Positions 1 to 6,944 of a stretch of DNA of 64,000 bases are shown in pieces. A model generated the notes under the pieces. The model was not told the origin of the DNA and did no database searches. It was given only the letters and a program-made list of their open reading frames with translations. The stretch spans positions 50,510 to 114,509 of the forward strand of contig JAQURS010000003.1 in the NCBI GenBank assembly GCA_028715505.1. The letters are read 5' to 3'. Every line of letters begins with the position of its first letter. Position 1 is the first letter of the stretch. Origin of the DNA: Patescibacteria group bacterium. GTDB taxonomy: Bacteria > Patescibacteriota > Patescibacteriia > 2-12-FULL-60-25. The position numbers and the translations under genes were made by a program.

Positions 1-1
1 G

Positions 2-751
2 GCAATATATTCTCTCCAGCCCGACCTGTTGGATGGAGTCACTGACCAAGAGCTGTTGGCCGCCATAGTCGGGCTCGATATGAAATCCCTGACTTCCAAG
101 TTGGGAGAGTACGGCCACGTTCGAGAGATCGAGCCGCTCAGGGAAAAGGCGGGTAGCCTAATTCATGATCAGCGGATCATTGAGAAGTTGGCAGAAACCG
201 GGCCAAGGGACGTACGTGAAGGTGCTGCCCTCTTGTTGGACGATCCCGATTGTTGGATCTTAGGGAGTGCCGAGATGGACATCGCACAGGTGGAGGCCTG
301 GGCTGAGAAGTTCTCCGTTTGGGATACTGGCCTGGTGAACAGACTGGCCCAAGACACCAAGCTGCTCTACAACCACGGAATGTTCAGAGCCTTCAAGCTA
401 AGTGGCAAGCTCACCCAGGAAGCCTACAAGGCGATCGTTGAGAAGTACGAGGCGATTACGCCTTTGAACGGGATTAGCCTCTGGCCTTTCTTGCGCGAAA
501 TCGAAGACAGGGAATTCGTGGCCGGGAAGATCAAGAAGTGGGCTGATGATCCTACGCGGGCCACTACAGCTCCGGCTATCGTTAAGCTGGTTGGCCAATG
601 CGGTGGGGAGATCAAAGCCGCAGCGGATGCCCATCAACCCCTCGACCCCAAGATTGCGTTCGTCTTGGAACAAAGCGCTAAGCTTCCAGATTATCTTAGA
701 GAAGTGTCGGAACGCGCGGTGGATCTACTCCGCCATGCTCAAGCGGTATGA
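2..751 (+). CDS. hypothetical protein, 5' end outside the window
   Basis: The frame is open from base 2 to the stop at 751, and no Shine-Dalgarno site precedes the first possible start (TTG at 29), so the gene probably begins outside the window. The 240 or more visible residues are soluble and look mainly alpha-helical, rich in Leu, Ala, Glu and Lys, without membrane segment, signal peptide or cysteine cluster. I recognise no family. It converges with the gene ending at 845, with a hairpin between them. Confidence 0.6.
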   Translation, partial: AIYSLQPDLLDGVTDQELLAAIVGLDMKSLTSKLGEYGHVREIEPLREKAGSLIHDQRIIEKLAETGPRDVREGAALLLDDPDCWILGSAEMDIAQVEAWAEKFSVWDTGLVNRLAQDTKLLYNHGMFRAFKLSGKLTQEAYKAIVEKYEAITPLNGISLWPFLREIEDREFVAGKIKKWADDPTRATTAPAIVKLVGQCGGEIKAAADAHQPLDPKIAFVLEQSAKLPDYLREVSERAVDLLRHAQAV

Positions 752-798
752 CACTGAACCCATGTTGGCAATCTCGCCTATGTGGGTCTTTTTTATAA

Positions 799-828
799 TA
801 AAAAAACGGCCAAGAGAGTCTTGGACCG
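799..828 (-). terminator. intrinsic terminator of the 845-1732 gene
   Basis: On the minus strand an imperfect hairpin (arms at 807-815 and 819-828, loop about GTC) is followed by seven T and then ATTAT. It lies just past the stop at 845. Confidence 0.7.
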
Positions 829-844
829 TCGACGGAGTGCCTTC

Positions 845-1732
845 TCAGGCTGCAGCTCCTCGCGCACGCGCTTTTTTGACCGCGCGCCGCAAGTTTCTTC
901 GTCCTCGGAAGTGTCTGGCCAAGTGGATGAGCGTCAAACCTTCCGGTGAGACGTTGGCCAGGGTCGCCACTTCCAGTTTGACGCTTCTGTCCGAGAAGAG
1001 GGCGGCGATGCGCCTCTCCTGTTCGTGTTCCAAACCGATCAGCAAGGTCCGCTCGCGACCGGCTTTTCGGCGCCAGTTTTTGAGTCCGGCTTGGGAGATG
1101 GCCTCAGCCCTTTGCATGGCCGAATAAAGTTCCTCGCCCAGGCGTCCGACCATGGCCAAGCTTGCGTTCAGGCAGAACTGGACTTTGCCCTTGCCAGGCC
1201 ATCCGATCAAAGCGCGGTACAAATCGTCCCATGCCCTTCGGAAGTCTTTGCGCCTGATCAGCCGCTCGATGCGCCTCTTCCAATAGGCGTCCGTGTTCAA
1301 GTTATTGAGGGCAATGGCATGAAGCTCGTTGGAAACGTAATCCTTGTTACGTTCCTGGTCACCGATGATGACCGCGAGGTCGTCCGGCGAGTTGATCAGC
1401 TTCGGCAGGATGTTGTCCAGGGTTAGGATGAACACCCTGTTCGACGTGAGACCCGGCGGATCGAGGGCAAATAAGTTGATCATGGCTCTCATGAACGGTA
1501 CGTGATCCCGCGTCCCCTGAGTCATAAGATCGAGGTGAAGGGCCAATTCTTCACCCAGGAAGGTAGTGGGCAGGCAGTTGATGGCGGTTGTGAGCCCGTG
1601 TCTTACGAGTGTTGTCTCGATGGCCAGTTTAGCCAAAGAGAGATCCTCGATTTCGGACAAGTCTTTGTTATCAACCGCGAACGCTACCAACGCCTTTTCT
1701 GACTCTTCTCTGCTTTCGATCGCTTCTTTCAT
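845..1732 (-). CDS. hypothetical protein, 295 aa
   Basis: An upstream in-frame start exists at 1822, but the ATG at 1732 is preceded by AGAGGCG at normal spacing and begins a natural-looking acidic sequence (MKEAIES), so I use it. The protein is soluble and helical, with a strongly basic C terminus (RRNLRRAVKKARARG) that could bind nucleic acid. No family recognised. It is a single-gene unit with its own promoter at 1811-1839 and its own hairpin terminator. Confidence 0.6.
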   Translation of the reverse strand: MKEAIESREESEKALVAFAVDNKDLSEIEDLSLAKLAIETTLVRHGLTTAINCLPTTFLGEELALHLDLMTQGTRDHVPFMRAMINLFALDPPGLTSNRVFILTLDNILPKLINSPDDLAVIIGDQERNKDYVSNELHAIALNNLNTDAYWKRRIERLIRRKDFRRAWDDLYRALIGWPGKGKVQFCLNASLAMVGRLGEELYSAMQRAEAISQAGLKNWRRKAGRERTLLIGLEHEQERRIAALFSDRSVKLEVATLANVSPEGLTLIHLARHFRGRRNLRRAVKKARARGAAA

Positions 1733-1810
1733 GGTCGCCTCTTTATCCCAAACGGGGACAGTATGAGGTGGTACTGCGTTGCAAGCCAAGTGAAAAGGGC
1801 AAGGGCACCA

Positions 1811-1839
1811 AAAATACATCAAATTTTAAAAAAGGTCAA
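1811..1839 (-). promoter_or_regulatory. sigma70-type promoter for the 845-1732 gene
   Basis: Minus strand: TTGACC (1839-1834), 17-nt spacer, TATTTT (1816-1811). The untranslated leader would be about 70-75 nt. Confidence 0.55.
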
Positions 1840-1861
1840 GCGGATCTGCTTGTTATTAAAA

Positions 1862-1891
1862 CAAAAAATCCCTTTCATTAAAGGGATTTTT
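1862..1891 (-). terminator. terminator after tRNA-Met
   Basis: AAATCCCTTT and AAAGGGATTT arms around a short loop, with T-rich tracts on both strands. It starts right after the tRNA CCA end. Confidence 0.7.
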
Positions 1892-1968
1892 TGGTGACGG
1901 GGGAGGGATTTGAACCCTCGACCTCGGGCTTATGAGTCCCACGCTCTAACCAACTGAGCTACCCCGCC
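1892..1968 (-). tRNA. tRNA-Met (CAT), elongator type
   Basis: A 77-nt cloverleaf with encoded CCA. The acceptor starts GGCGGGG and pairs with CCCCGTC, the anticodon loop is CTCATAA, and the T-loop is TTCAAAT. The normal 1-72 pair distinguishes it from the initiator tRNA at 2689. A tRNA-Ile2 that needs lysidine cannot be excluded from sequence. Confidence 0.93.
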
Positions 1969-2079
1969 GCGTTTACTCGATAACGGGCAGTATCATAACC
2001 GGTTTTTATGGCTCGCGCAAGGGGAAAAATACGGCTAAAACTAGGTATATTTTCTTAAATCTAGGAGCTTGGTCGAGGC

Positions 2080-2108
2080 TTGACAAAACGCCAATTTTAG
2101 GGTTAGCT
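2080..2108 (+). promoter_or_regulatory. promoter for the 2151-2606 gene
   Basis: TTGACA (2080-2085), 17-nt spacer, weak -10 TTAGCT (2103-2108), about 40 nt before the start codon. Confidence 0.5.
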
Positions 2109-2150
2109 TGGATCACTTGGCTGTAGCCATTTCGATGGCGGAGGTGCCAC

Positions 2151-2606
2151 ATGGGCAAGATCGTACATTTGGAAAGCTGGCGTAAACGGCCTCTAAGTCG
2201 TTATAGGTATCGGTCACTGCCGACTAGTCTGAGTTCTCTCTGGTTCAAGAAGCATGGATCGTTCCGAGCCAGGGTCAACAAGTTAGGCGCGCTGGTTCTG
2301 GAGCATAACGAAATAAGCTCCATTCCAAATTCTGTGATCAAGGATCTCCTTCGTGCGGAGATTTGTTACTACGGCACGGATGACTGGTTGGAAACCCACC
2401 ATTCATTCAAGTCTTGGTTGGCTAAGGGCGAACCGATCCTCAAGTTCGTCGATCGCACGTCATTCGGTCAAAAGGTGCCGCTCGAAGCGACTCAAATCGG
2501 CATCTTTGTTCCCGGGGACGATGAACCCATCGAGATTTGCATCATCAGCCAGATCAACGATGAACGCAAGAAGCTGGTCCAGGCTAAGTCTCACTCAGGC
2601 GGTTGA
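2151..2606 (+). CDS. hypothetical protein, 151 aa, faint chorismate-lyase/UTRA-like pattern
   Basis: GGAGGTG lies 7 nt before the ATG. The pattern L-x-x-L-x(5)-GSFRARV, then LLRAEICYYGTDDWLETH, then DRTSFGQ recalls the order seen in UbiC-like chorismate lyases (hydrophobic helix, GSLTxRL, a W-preceding strand, L-G-x-T-P-L-G). The match is weak and the fold is a guess; a lyase function should not be assumed. The gene is a single unit with its own promoter, just outside the left end of the integrated element. Confidence 0.6.
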   Translation: MGKIVHLESWRKRPLSRYRYRSLPTSLSSLWFKKHGSFRARVNKLGALVLEHNEISSIPNSVIKDLLRAEICYYGTDDWLETHHSFKSWLAKGEPILKFVDRTSFGQKVPLEATQIGIFVPGDDEPIEICIISQINDERKKLVQAKSHSGG

Positions 2607-2640
2607 AGCGCGTCGCTCGGCCGCTATTTTGTTTTAAGGA

Positions 2641-2670
2641 TTGACACAATCGTCAAACATATGGTATTTT
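2641..2670 (+). promoter_or_regulatory. promoter of tRNA-fMet
   Basis: TTGACA (2641-2646), 18-nt spacer, TATTTT (2665-2670); the tRNA starts 18 nt further on. It lies on the chromosomal side of the integration site, so expression of the tRNA survives integration. Confidence 0.75.
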
Positions 2671-2688
2671 GAGGCGCAACAACAACGT

Positions 2689-2764
2689 CGCGGGGTAGAG
2701 CAGTTGGCAGCTCGCCAGGCCCATAACCTGGAGGTCGTGGGTTCAAGTCCCACCCCCGCAACCA
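2689..2764 (+). tRNA. initiator tRNA-fMet (CAT), integration site of the element
   Basis: A 76-nt cloverleaf starting CGCGGGG and ending CCCCGCAACCA. The unpaired C1-A72 is the initiator hallmark, and the anticodon loop contains CAT. The last 26 nt (2739-2764) recur exactly at 12162-12187, marking the integration site. The gene therefore remains complete, with its present 3' end joined to the element. Confidence 0.96.
2739..2764 (+). repeat. attachment site, tRNA-proximal copy (26 bp)
   Basis: These are the last 26 bases of tRNA-fMet, identical to 12162-12187. The bases immediately before (T vs C) and after (ACAC vs AGTA) differ, which sets the core limits. Confidence 0.9.
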
Positions 2765-2770
2765 ACACAG

Positions 2771-2801
2771 AACACACCGATAACGCGGTGTGTTTTGTTT
2801 T
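2771..2801 (+). terminator. terminator after tRNA-fMet
   Basis: AACACACCG and CGGTGTGTT arms around ATAACG, followed by TTGTTTT. It belongs to the element, since the original chromosomal terminator now sits at 12191-12220. Confidence 0.8.
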
Positions 2802-2836
2802 AATTACGTTAATCAAGCCAAAAGAGTGATCCTTCT

Positions 2837-3952
2837 TCACTTGGGGCAGATTTCGATTTTAGCGAGTAGACTTTCCAGGTTGACGCCAGGTTGACAAATT
2901 TTAAACGCCTCCCTTTTTTCGGCTTTCTCTAAAACCTCTACTGCTGATTTGAGTGCCGATGGAGCTAGATGGGCGTATCGCATGGTCATTATTATGCTGG
3001 AGTGTCCCATTAATTCTTGGACGGTGTTCAACGGGACGCCCTCACTGACTAATTGAGAGGCGAAGGTGTGGCGCAGGACGTGCCAGCCTATGAGGCGTAT
3101 TTTTGCCTTTTTACAGGCTCGATGTATCGCGTTCTCGGCGATCTTGTAGGATAACGGCGTCCCGTCTCCTCGGTGGAAAACGAGCCCCTTACCTTGTCTG
3201 CGCTCGTAAATCATTCGGCATAACTCGTCGGTGATTGGAATGAATCGGATCTTGTTATTTTTAGGCGTCCCTTTAATCCCTCTCACTATTGAGTGCCTGA
3301 CGCAGATAAGTTTGCGGTCAAAATCCACATCCGACCATTCGAGGCCAAACAATTCTCCAAGTCTCATGCCGGTTCTTAAAGCCATAAAGATCATCTCCCT
3401 CCACTTCGGTTCATCGCAATTTTGGACCAGAGACACGCTTTCAACCGGTGATAGGAAATCGAAACGTTGAGACTCGGCTTTAAGCTTTACTATTTTCGGC
3501 AACTTTTCCAATTTTCCCCATTCATGAGCGACCCGGAGACAACGCGATAGAATCGTAAGGTGATTATTTACCGTTTTCTTGGATAACTTCATGGATAACT
3601 TGGAGGCTTTGTATTCTTCCGTTAGCTTGGAATCTATAAGCCCAAGTTCTACTTGGCCGAAAAACGGATCAAGATGATTTCTCAGAATCGATTCCTTGGT
3701 CCTAATCTCAGATGGTTTATTGGCAGCTTTAGCTGAGGTCTCGAACCACTCGCGGGCGAAATCCCGAAATAAGACGTCTTCTCCTAACGTCGATTCTCGT
3801 TCAATATCTTCACCATTCGCCAGCCGGCGTCGTAATAACGCTTCATATTCCTGGGCCCCAATCTTTGAATTCGACGGGCTCCTCTTGCGGATCCTTCTGA
3901 GATCGTGTTGGAAATCAACCCACCACGATTTTTTAATCTTTCTGACTCCCAT
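2837..3952 (-). CDS. int: tyrosine recombinase (phage-type integrase)
   Basis: Site-specific recombinase for integration at and excision from tRNA-fMet. It has an N-terminal core-binding domain (about residues 60-150) and a C-terminal catalytic domain with Arg193 (RTGMRLGEL), a Lys in the following hairpin (NNKIRF), His291-x-x-Arg294 (HVLRH), a second His in ELMGH and nucleophile Tyr326 (MRYAHL), so the catalytic set is complete. I use the ATG at 3952 (371 aa). The open frame continues to 4045, but that extension overlaps the excisionase heavily. The gene points toward the tRNA and its start lies within the end of the excisionase gene. Confidence 0.95.
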   Translation of the reverse strand: MGVRKIKKSWWVDFQHDLRRIRKRSPSNSKIGAQEYEALLRRRLANGEDIERESTLGEDVLFRDFAREWFETSAKAANKPSEIRTKESILRNHLDPFFGQVELGLIDSKLTEEYKASKLSMKLSKKTVNNHLTILSRCLRVAHEWGKLEKLPKIVKLKAESQRFDFLSPVESVSLVQNCDEPKWREMIFMALRTGMRLGELFGLEWSDVDFDRKLICVRHSIVRGIKGTPKNNKIRFIPITDELCRMIYERRQGKGLVFHRGDGTPLSYKIAENAIHRACKKAKIRLIGWHVLRHTFASQLVSEGVPLNTVQELMGHSSIIMTMRYAHLAPSALKSAVEVLEKAEKREAFKICQPGVNLESLLAKIEICPK

Positions 3953-4214
3953 ATCCGGCGTCTCTTTTAGACTTTTCAAGGCATTCCAAAACGTCCTTTT
4001 TCTTAAATAACAGCTTTCGACAAACTCGGTAGACGGGCAGGACATTCCTGGCTATCAGCCGATGGATGCTTATTTGGGAAAGCCTTAAGAAATTAGCGAC
4101 TTCCTTCAGATTGAGGAGTTCTAAATCTCCATTTAAAGATAAATTGGCGGTTTCTGACATATCTTTTTGTTGTCGAGGAGCGCCAACCGACTGATTTTGG
4201 GTATTTGTGAACAT
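3933..4214 (-). CDS. excisionase-like helix-turn-helix protein
   Basis: A 93-aa protein whose C-terminal two thirds read as a MerR/excisionase-type domain (HTH_17): LNLKEVANFLRLSQISIHRL, then RNVLPVYRV and LLFKKKDVLECLE, i.e. HTH, wing and strand. Such proteins bend attachment-site DNA and steer the integrase toward excision. It overlaps the integrase start by 20 bp, suggesting coupled translation. A shorter start at 4160 is possible. A pair of direct repeats upstream (4251-4281) could be its operator. Confidence 0.8.
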   Translation of the reverse strand: MFTNTQNQSVGAPRQQKDMSETANLSLNGDLELLNLKEVANFLRLSQISIHRLIARNVLPVYRVCRKLLFKKKDVLECLEKSKRDAGYGSQKD

Positions 4215-4250
4215 AACAGATAATTAAAGAAAGAGTAAGGGTAAAAATAA

Positions 4251-4281
4251 TTTTCTTCATATAAAAATATTTCCTTCATAT
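4251..4281. repeat. two direct repeats upstream of the excisionase gene
   Basis: TTTCTTCATAT (4252-4262) and TTCCTTCATAT (4271-4281) are spaced by 19 bp, close to two helix turns. An operator or recombination-factor site is a guess from position. The rest of 4282-4401 holds only an imperfect inverted repeat, CCCATAAA ... TTTATGGG (4304-4337), without a clear T-run. Confidence 0.4.
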
Positions 4282-4401
4282 TGAAACCGCGCCGGGTCCG
4301 TGTCCCATAAACACCTCAAATTTTCTTGTTTTATGGGGGCTAGGAGGTTAGTTTTTCTTACTTCATCGTCTAAATGTAGGCGAGTACGTCTTTACGGTGT
4401 C

Positions 4402-4596
4402 TCATTGTTTTTCAGCGGGTTTTTCCGGGGGATTTTTTGAATCTTCTTGTTCTGAGGGAGCCTTGGGTTTTTTACCCCTACGAAAGCCCCAAAGCGCGCA
4501 GTCTTTTGAAGGACAGAGTTTAACCTCCTTCATTTGGCCGCACATGCAATCGAGGCACTTGAGTCTGATCGCCTTTAATGGTGTTAGTTTTGGCAT
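4402..4596 (-). CDS. small Cys-rich putative zinc protein, 64 aa
   Basis: The pattern LKAIRLKCLDCMCGQMKEV then CPSKDCALW, followed by a basic and Pro-rich tail, is one I associate with small proteins of phages and integrated elements (LKAIR-x-x-C-x-x-C ... C-x(4)-C-x-L). Four or five cysteines suggest a zinc knuckle. No function is known to me. The start overlaps the end of the HTH gene by 13 bp, so the two are cotranscribed. Confidence 0.75.
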   Translation of the reverse strand: MPKLTPLKAIRLKCLDCMCGQMKEVKLCPSKDCALWGFRRGKKPKAPSEQEDSKNPPEKPAEKQ

Positions 4597-5366
4597 AAAA
4601 GATTGTTATAAGTGAGGACAAATTCATTTTTCTGTATCCAATCATAAATCTTAACGTAATTTTTCAGCACTAAGGTGGGTGAAGCAGCAATGGGGAAGTA
4701 GTCATAGTCGGGTGATTTTTCAATAATTTTAATTAGCCTTTCAATATCCCCCCCTTCCATTTCTAGTTCTAAGAGCTCTTCAGCCGCTTTCAGCTCGCGG
4801 TTGTATTTTTTTTCCGAGCGGGGAGAACGACCGCAACACTCTCGGCCGAGCGCTGGACTTAACTCAAAAAATTTGAATAACAATTCTTCAGCGATGGATT
4901 GATTCGGGGTCGAGCTATGTTTCGACAAAGATATACCCCCAAACTCTTCCCCTTCGTAAGGGGAAGGGGGTTTGGTTATTTTTTCTTCTTTTTTAACTCG
5001 GTTCTTGTTAATGGTCTCGTCCGCCTGCTGTACGCCCTCCGTACGGGTGGTATCTATATCATCAGGGCAGTCGTGGATCTCCCAGTTCCAACGTCCAAAC
5101 CGTCCATCCGCCGATCGCAGGTGCTCCTTTGTGATCCACTTCATTTTGATGAGTTCTGCTCTGCCGCGCTTTACCCGACCAACACCAAACCCAATTTCTT
5201 TAGCTTGGGTACGAATCGATGGGAAACAATCACCGGTGCGGTTGTTTTTATGAGCGGCGAAATTATGAAAAACTAACTTGGCCTCTAAAGATAACGAGGG
5301 GTCGAGATCGATTCTTCGGGGACACTTGTACCAGCCACGAATTTTTTTGTTTTTCATATTTTTCAA
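4584..5366 (-). CDS. helix-turn-helix protein, possible replication initiator of the element
   Basis: A 260-aa protein. Residues 15-100 match the HTH_36-type winged helix of phage and plasmid replication proteins: RIDLDPSLSLEAKLVFHNF, then CFPSIRTQAKEIGFG, then a basic helix and wing. The middle part (about 130-145) is low-complexity and contains a translated palindrome (4939-4975). The C terminus (160-260) is acidic and helical. Replication initiator or regulator is inferred from domain and position at the divergent control region. No ATPase or relaxase motif is present. Confidence 0.7.
   Translation of the reverse strand: MKNMKNKKIRGWYKCPRRIDLDPSLSLEAKLVFHNFAAHKNNRTGDCFPSIRTQAKEIGFGVGRVKRGRAELIKMKWITKEHLRSADGRFGRWNWEIHDCPDDIDTTRTEGVQQADETINKNRVKKEEKITKPPSPYEGEEFGGISLSKHSSTPNQSIAEELLFKFFELSPALGRECCGRSPRSEKKYNRELKAAEELLELEMEGGDIERLIKIIEKSPDYDYFPIAASPTLVLKNYVKIYDWIQKNEFVLTYNNLLCQN
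4939..4975. repeat. GC-rich palindrome inside the HTH gene
   Basis: CTTCCCCTT and AAGGGGAAG arms around CGT, extended by CCAAAC and GTTTGG. In the reading frame it gives PSPYEGEE. Similar C-run/G-run palindromes are at 17280-17324 and 21100-21141, and a shorter one at 7210-7230. Confidence 0.6.
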
Positions 5367-5843
5367 TTCAAAAAGACGATTCGCCTCTCGACGACGATGT
5401 GGTCTTACGATAAAAACCGCGATTTTCGCGGCTTTTTTCTAATTCCTTACTTTGTCAGTCAATACGAAATGAAGAAAAAAGCTCGCAAGATCTTTAGAAT
5501 GAGATTTTTATACTTCATTTGGGCCACCTATGAGGCTACCGAATTCTACGTTGGTCTTATTTTATCTGGTTTTAACAGGCGTGTCAAATCTTCAAAACAA
5601 AAAGCGGGTAGTAGTTAAACTCTCAATGGATAGATTTCAAAACCGTCTTGAAAAAAAAGAAGCCAGTTCCTTATCCCGGGTCCTAGTTTACTGACCTTGG
5701 AGTCCCTAGGAACCACCCCCCGGCTACTCTAATATAGCTTTACTTTTTTCCGGAACCTCTCTGGTTCTAAGGTTAGCCCATAAGGAGTCGATTATGAGGC
5801 GCTTTTTAGCTTATTTTAGGCCTTTTATTCATTTTCTAAATAT
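5367..5843. other. divergent control region of the element, no convincing gene
   Basis: This 477-bp AT-rich gap separates the two divergent arms. It holds a hairpin with T-runs on both sides (CCGCGA ... TCGCGG, 5416-5438) and a second hairpin, GGAACC ... GGTTCT, near 5753-5770. An open frame at 5397-5618 has no start signal or recognisable content. Promoters for both arms, and possibly a replication origin, would be expected here, but I see no iterons. Confidence 0.45.
5416..5438. terminator. bidirectional terminator-like hairpin
   Basis: A six-bp stem CCGCGA/TCGCGG with A5 before and T6 after can work on either strand. It lies about 50 nt upstream of the minus-strand HTH gene, so it may attenuate or insulate rather than end a gene. 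Confidence 0.5.
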
Positions 5844-6164
5844 ATGTCAGAGTCAATCACGTGCGTTCGATTACCTAATACCAAAACAAAATACACGGGT
5901 TCTAGAATCACCTACGAGATGGTCAAACGACAGATAGAGCAGAGGTTTGGTCAAGAGATGGCAGATAAATACGATCCTCTTGTGTCTGTCCGTCCATTTC
6001 AGGACTGGATCAAGCTGGGTTATAAGGTTAAACAAGGCGAGAAGGGATTGAGATCACTCATCTTCTTGGAGAGGCGAGACGAAAAGAATGGAATCACCAG
6101 GAGATTTCCAAAAGTCATCTGGCTCTTTCATGAATGCCAGGTCGAATCACTTAACCAAAACTAA
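5844..6164 (+). CDS. ArdC-N-terminal-like small protein, 106 aa
   Basis: The stretch W-I-K-L-G-Y-K-V-K-Q-G-E-K-G followed by strands ending LFHECQV resembles the N-terminal ssDNA-binding module of ArdC antirestriction proteins (W-x(4)-G-x-x-V-x-K-G-E-K-G ... F-x-x-x-Q). The metalloprotease part (HExxH) of full ArdC is absent. It opens the right arm and is followed 3 nt later by the next gene. No Shine-Dalgarno site is seen. An antirestriction or ssDNA role is inference. Confidence 0.6.
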   Translation: MSESITCVRLPNTKTKYTGSRITYEMVKRQIEQRFGQEMADKYDPLVSVRPFQDWIKLGYKVKQGEKGLRSLIFLERRDEKNGITRRFPKVIWLFHECQVESLNQN

Positions 6165-6166
6165 AT

Positions 6167-6355
6167 ATGAACTCAAATACGTCACTCATGGAGCATGAAA
6201 AGCAGTTGGACATAAATTCCTACCAGGCTACAGCTCATCCAACCGGCCAGGCCTCTTCTTGCCACCATAGGTTTGTGAGACATCGGATCATTGATTGGGA
6301 ACATGGGAGGGTTTTGACCATCTATTTCTGCTCTCTTTGTGGTGAAGAAAGATAA
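6167..6355 (+). CDS. small putative zinc-binding protein, 62 aa
   Basis: The C-terminal half has CHHRF and then CSLCGEER, an H/C and C-x-x-C arrangement typical of a single zinc ribbon. The N-terminal part is polar and probably disordered. It starts 2 nt after the ArdC-like gene. No specific family recognised. Confidence 0.6.
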   Translation: MNSNTSLMEHEKQLDINSYQATAHPTGQASSCHHRFVRHRIIDWEHGRVLTIYFCSLCGEER

Positions 6356-6364
6356 TCTAAACAT

Positions 6365-6664
6365 ATGAATCAAATTCCAAACGCGGTCATAGCCCCTTTA
6401 GCTTCTTTGGGGGTGAATGGTAGCAATCAGCTCTTTTTGGTCAGCATAAGGCCCATTAGGCATGAAAATGAGCTTAAATACCAAGCTACTAGCCAGGAAG
6501 AGACTCCCAAGGGGCAAATGACCGTCAAGCAGAGAAGGTTAGTGGTTCAACTCATTTCTCGACACTTCTTTGATCGAAAAGAGAGGGATGCTGAGCTACT
6601 AAAAATCGAAGGGTTCGATAAGGCTGATGCTGATGCCTACATTAAAAACCTGATAAGCCGTTAG
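6365..6664 (+). CDS. hypothetical protein, 99 aa
   Basis: Soluble. The N-terminal half looks beta-rich, while the C-terminal half is helical and charged (KQRRLVVQLISRHFFDRKERDAELL ... DKADADAYI, only in part quoted). It is the third gene of the short operon starting at 5844, and a terminator follows. Function unknown. Confidence 0.6.
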   Translation: MNQIPNAVIAPLASLGVNGSNQLFLVSIRPIRHENELKYQATSQEETPKGQMTVKQRRLVVQLISRHFFDRKERDAELLKIEGFDKADADAYIKNLISR

Positions 6665-6670
6665 GGGTAG

Positions 6671-6709
6671 GAGGGGGTTTCTGTCCTATGGGCAAAGGCC
6701 CCCTCTTTT
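6671..6709 (+). terminator. terminator of the 5844-6664 operon
   Basis: GAGGGGG (6671-6677) pairs with CCCCCTC (6699-6705), followed by TTTT. Confidence 0.6.
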
Positions 6710-6743
6710 GACTTTCTTTGTTAATAGAGGCATATTTATAAAC

Positions 6744-6912
6744 GTTCCCATCATCATGGGGACTCAATCAGACAATTTATAGCCTAAACCGTCCTTTGGG
6801 CGGCATGGCATCAAGACCCTACCAAGATACTGAACCCGTCGTTCAGCGTCCTTGGTAGGGCAGTACTCCGAAAGGTGTACGGGCGATCGAAAGATTGCCG
6901 GCTGGCGGCGGG
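6744..6912 (+). ncRNA. candidate structured RNA, orphan
   Basis: At least five hairpins lie in a row in the gap between two genes. (1) GT-CCCAT/ATGGG-AC, 6744-6763. (2) CCGTCC/GGGCGG with loop TTT, 6789-6803, flanked by CCTAAA (6783-6788) and CATGG (6804-6808). (3) A long hairpin, 10 bp (6817-6826 with 6851-6860) plus 6 bp CTGAAC/GTTCAG, loop CCGTC. (4) GTACTCC-GAAA-GGTGTAC, 6863-6880. (5) GGCGATC-GAAA-GATTGCC, 6882-6899. The flanks of hairpin 2 nearly match the 11-nt GAAA-tetraloop receptor (CCUAAG/UAUGG), and hairpins 4 and 5 carry GAAA loops, so a tertiary fold is plausible. I do not recognise an Rfam family. Strand is assumed from the neighbours. A replication or transfer origin is an alternative. 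Confidence 0.6.
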
Positions 6913-6944
6913 CTTTGTGTTTTTAATAACTTCACTCAATTTTT

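Noticed and set aside
546-1127. 193-codon plus-strand frame
   Set aside because: It is a shadow of the first gene and of the minus-strand 845-1732 gene, and runs through the terminator between them.
5397-5618. 73-codon frame in the element control region
   Set aside because: It starts inside the surroundings of a terminator-like hairpin, has no ribosome site and shows no recognisable feature.
6744-6912. c-di-GMP-I riboswitch
   Set aside because: That class also has a GAAA loop and a receptor, but its order is loop hairpin first and receptor second, and its conserved ligand-binding bases are not found here.
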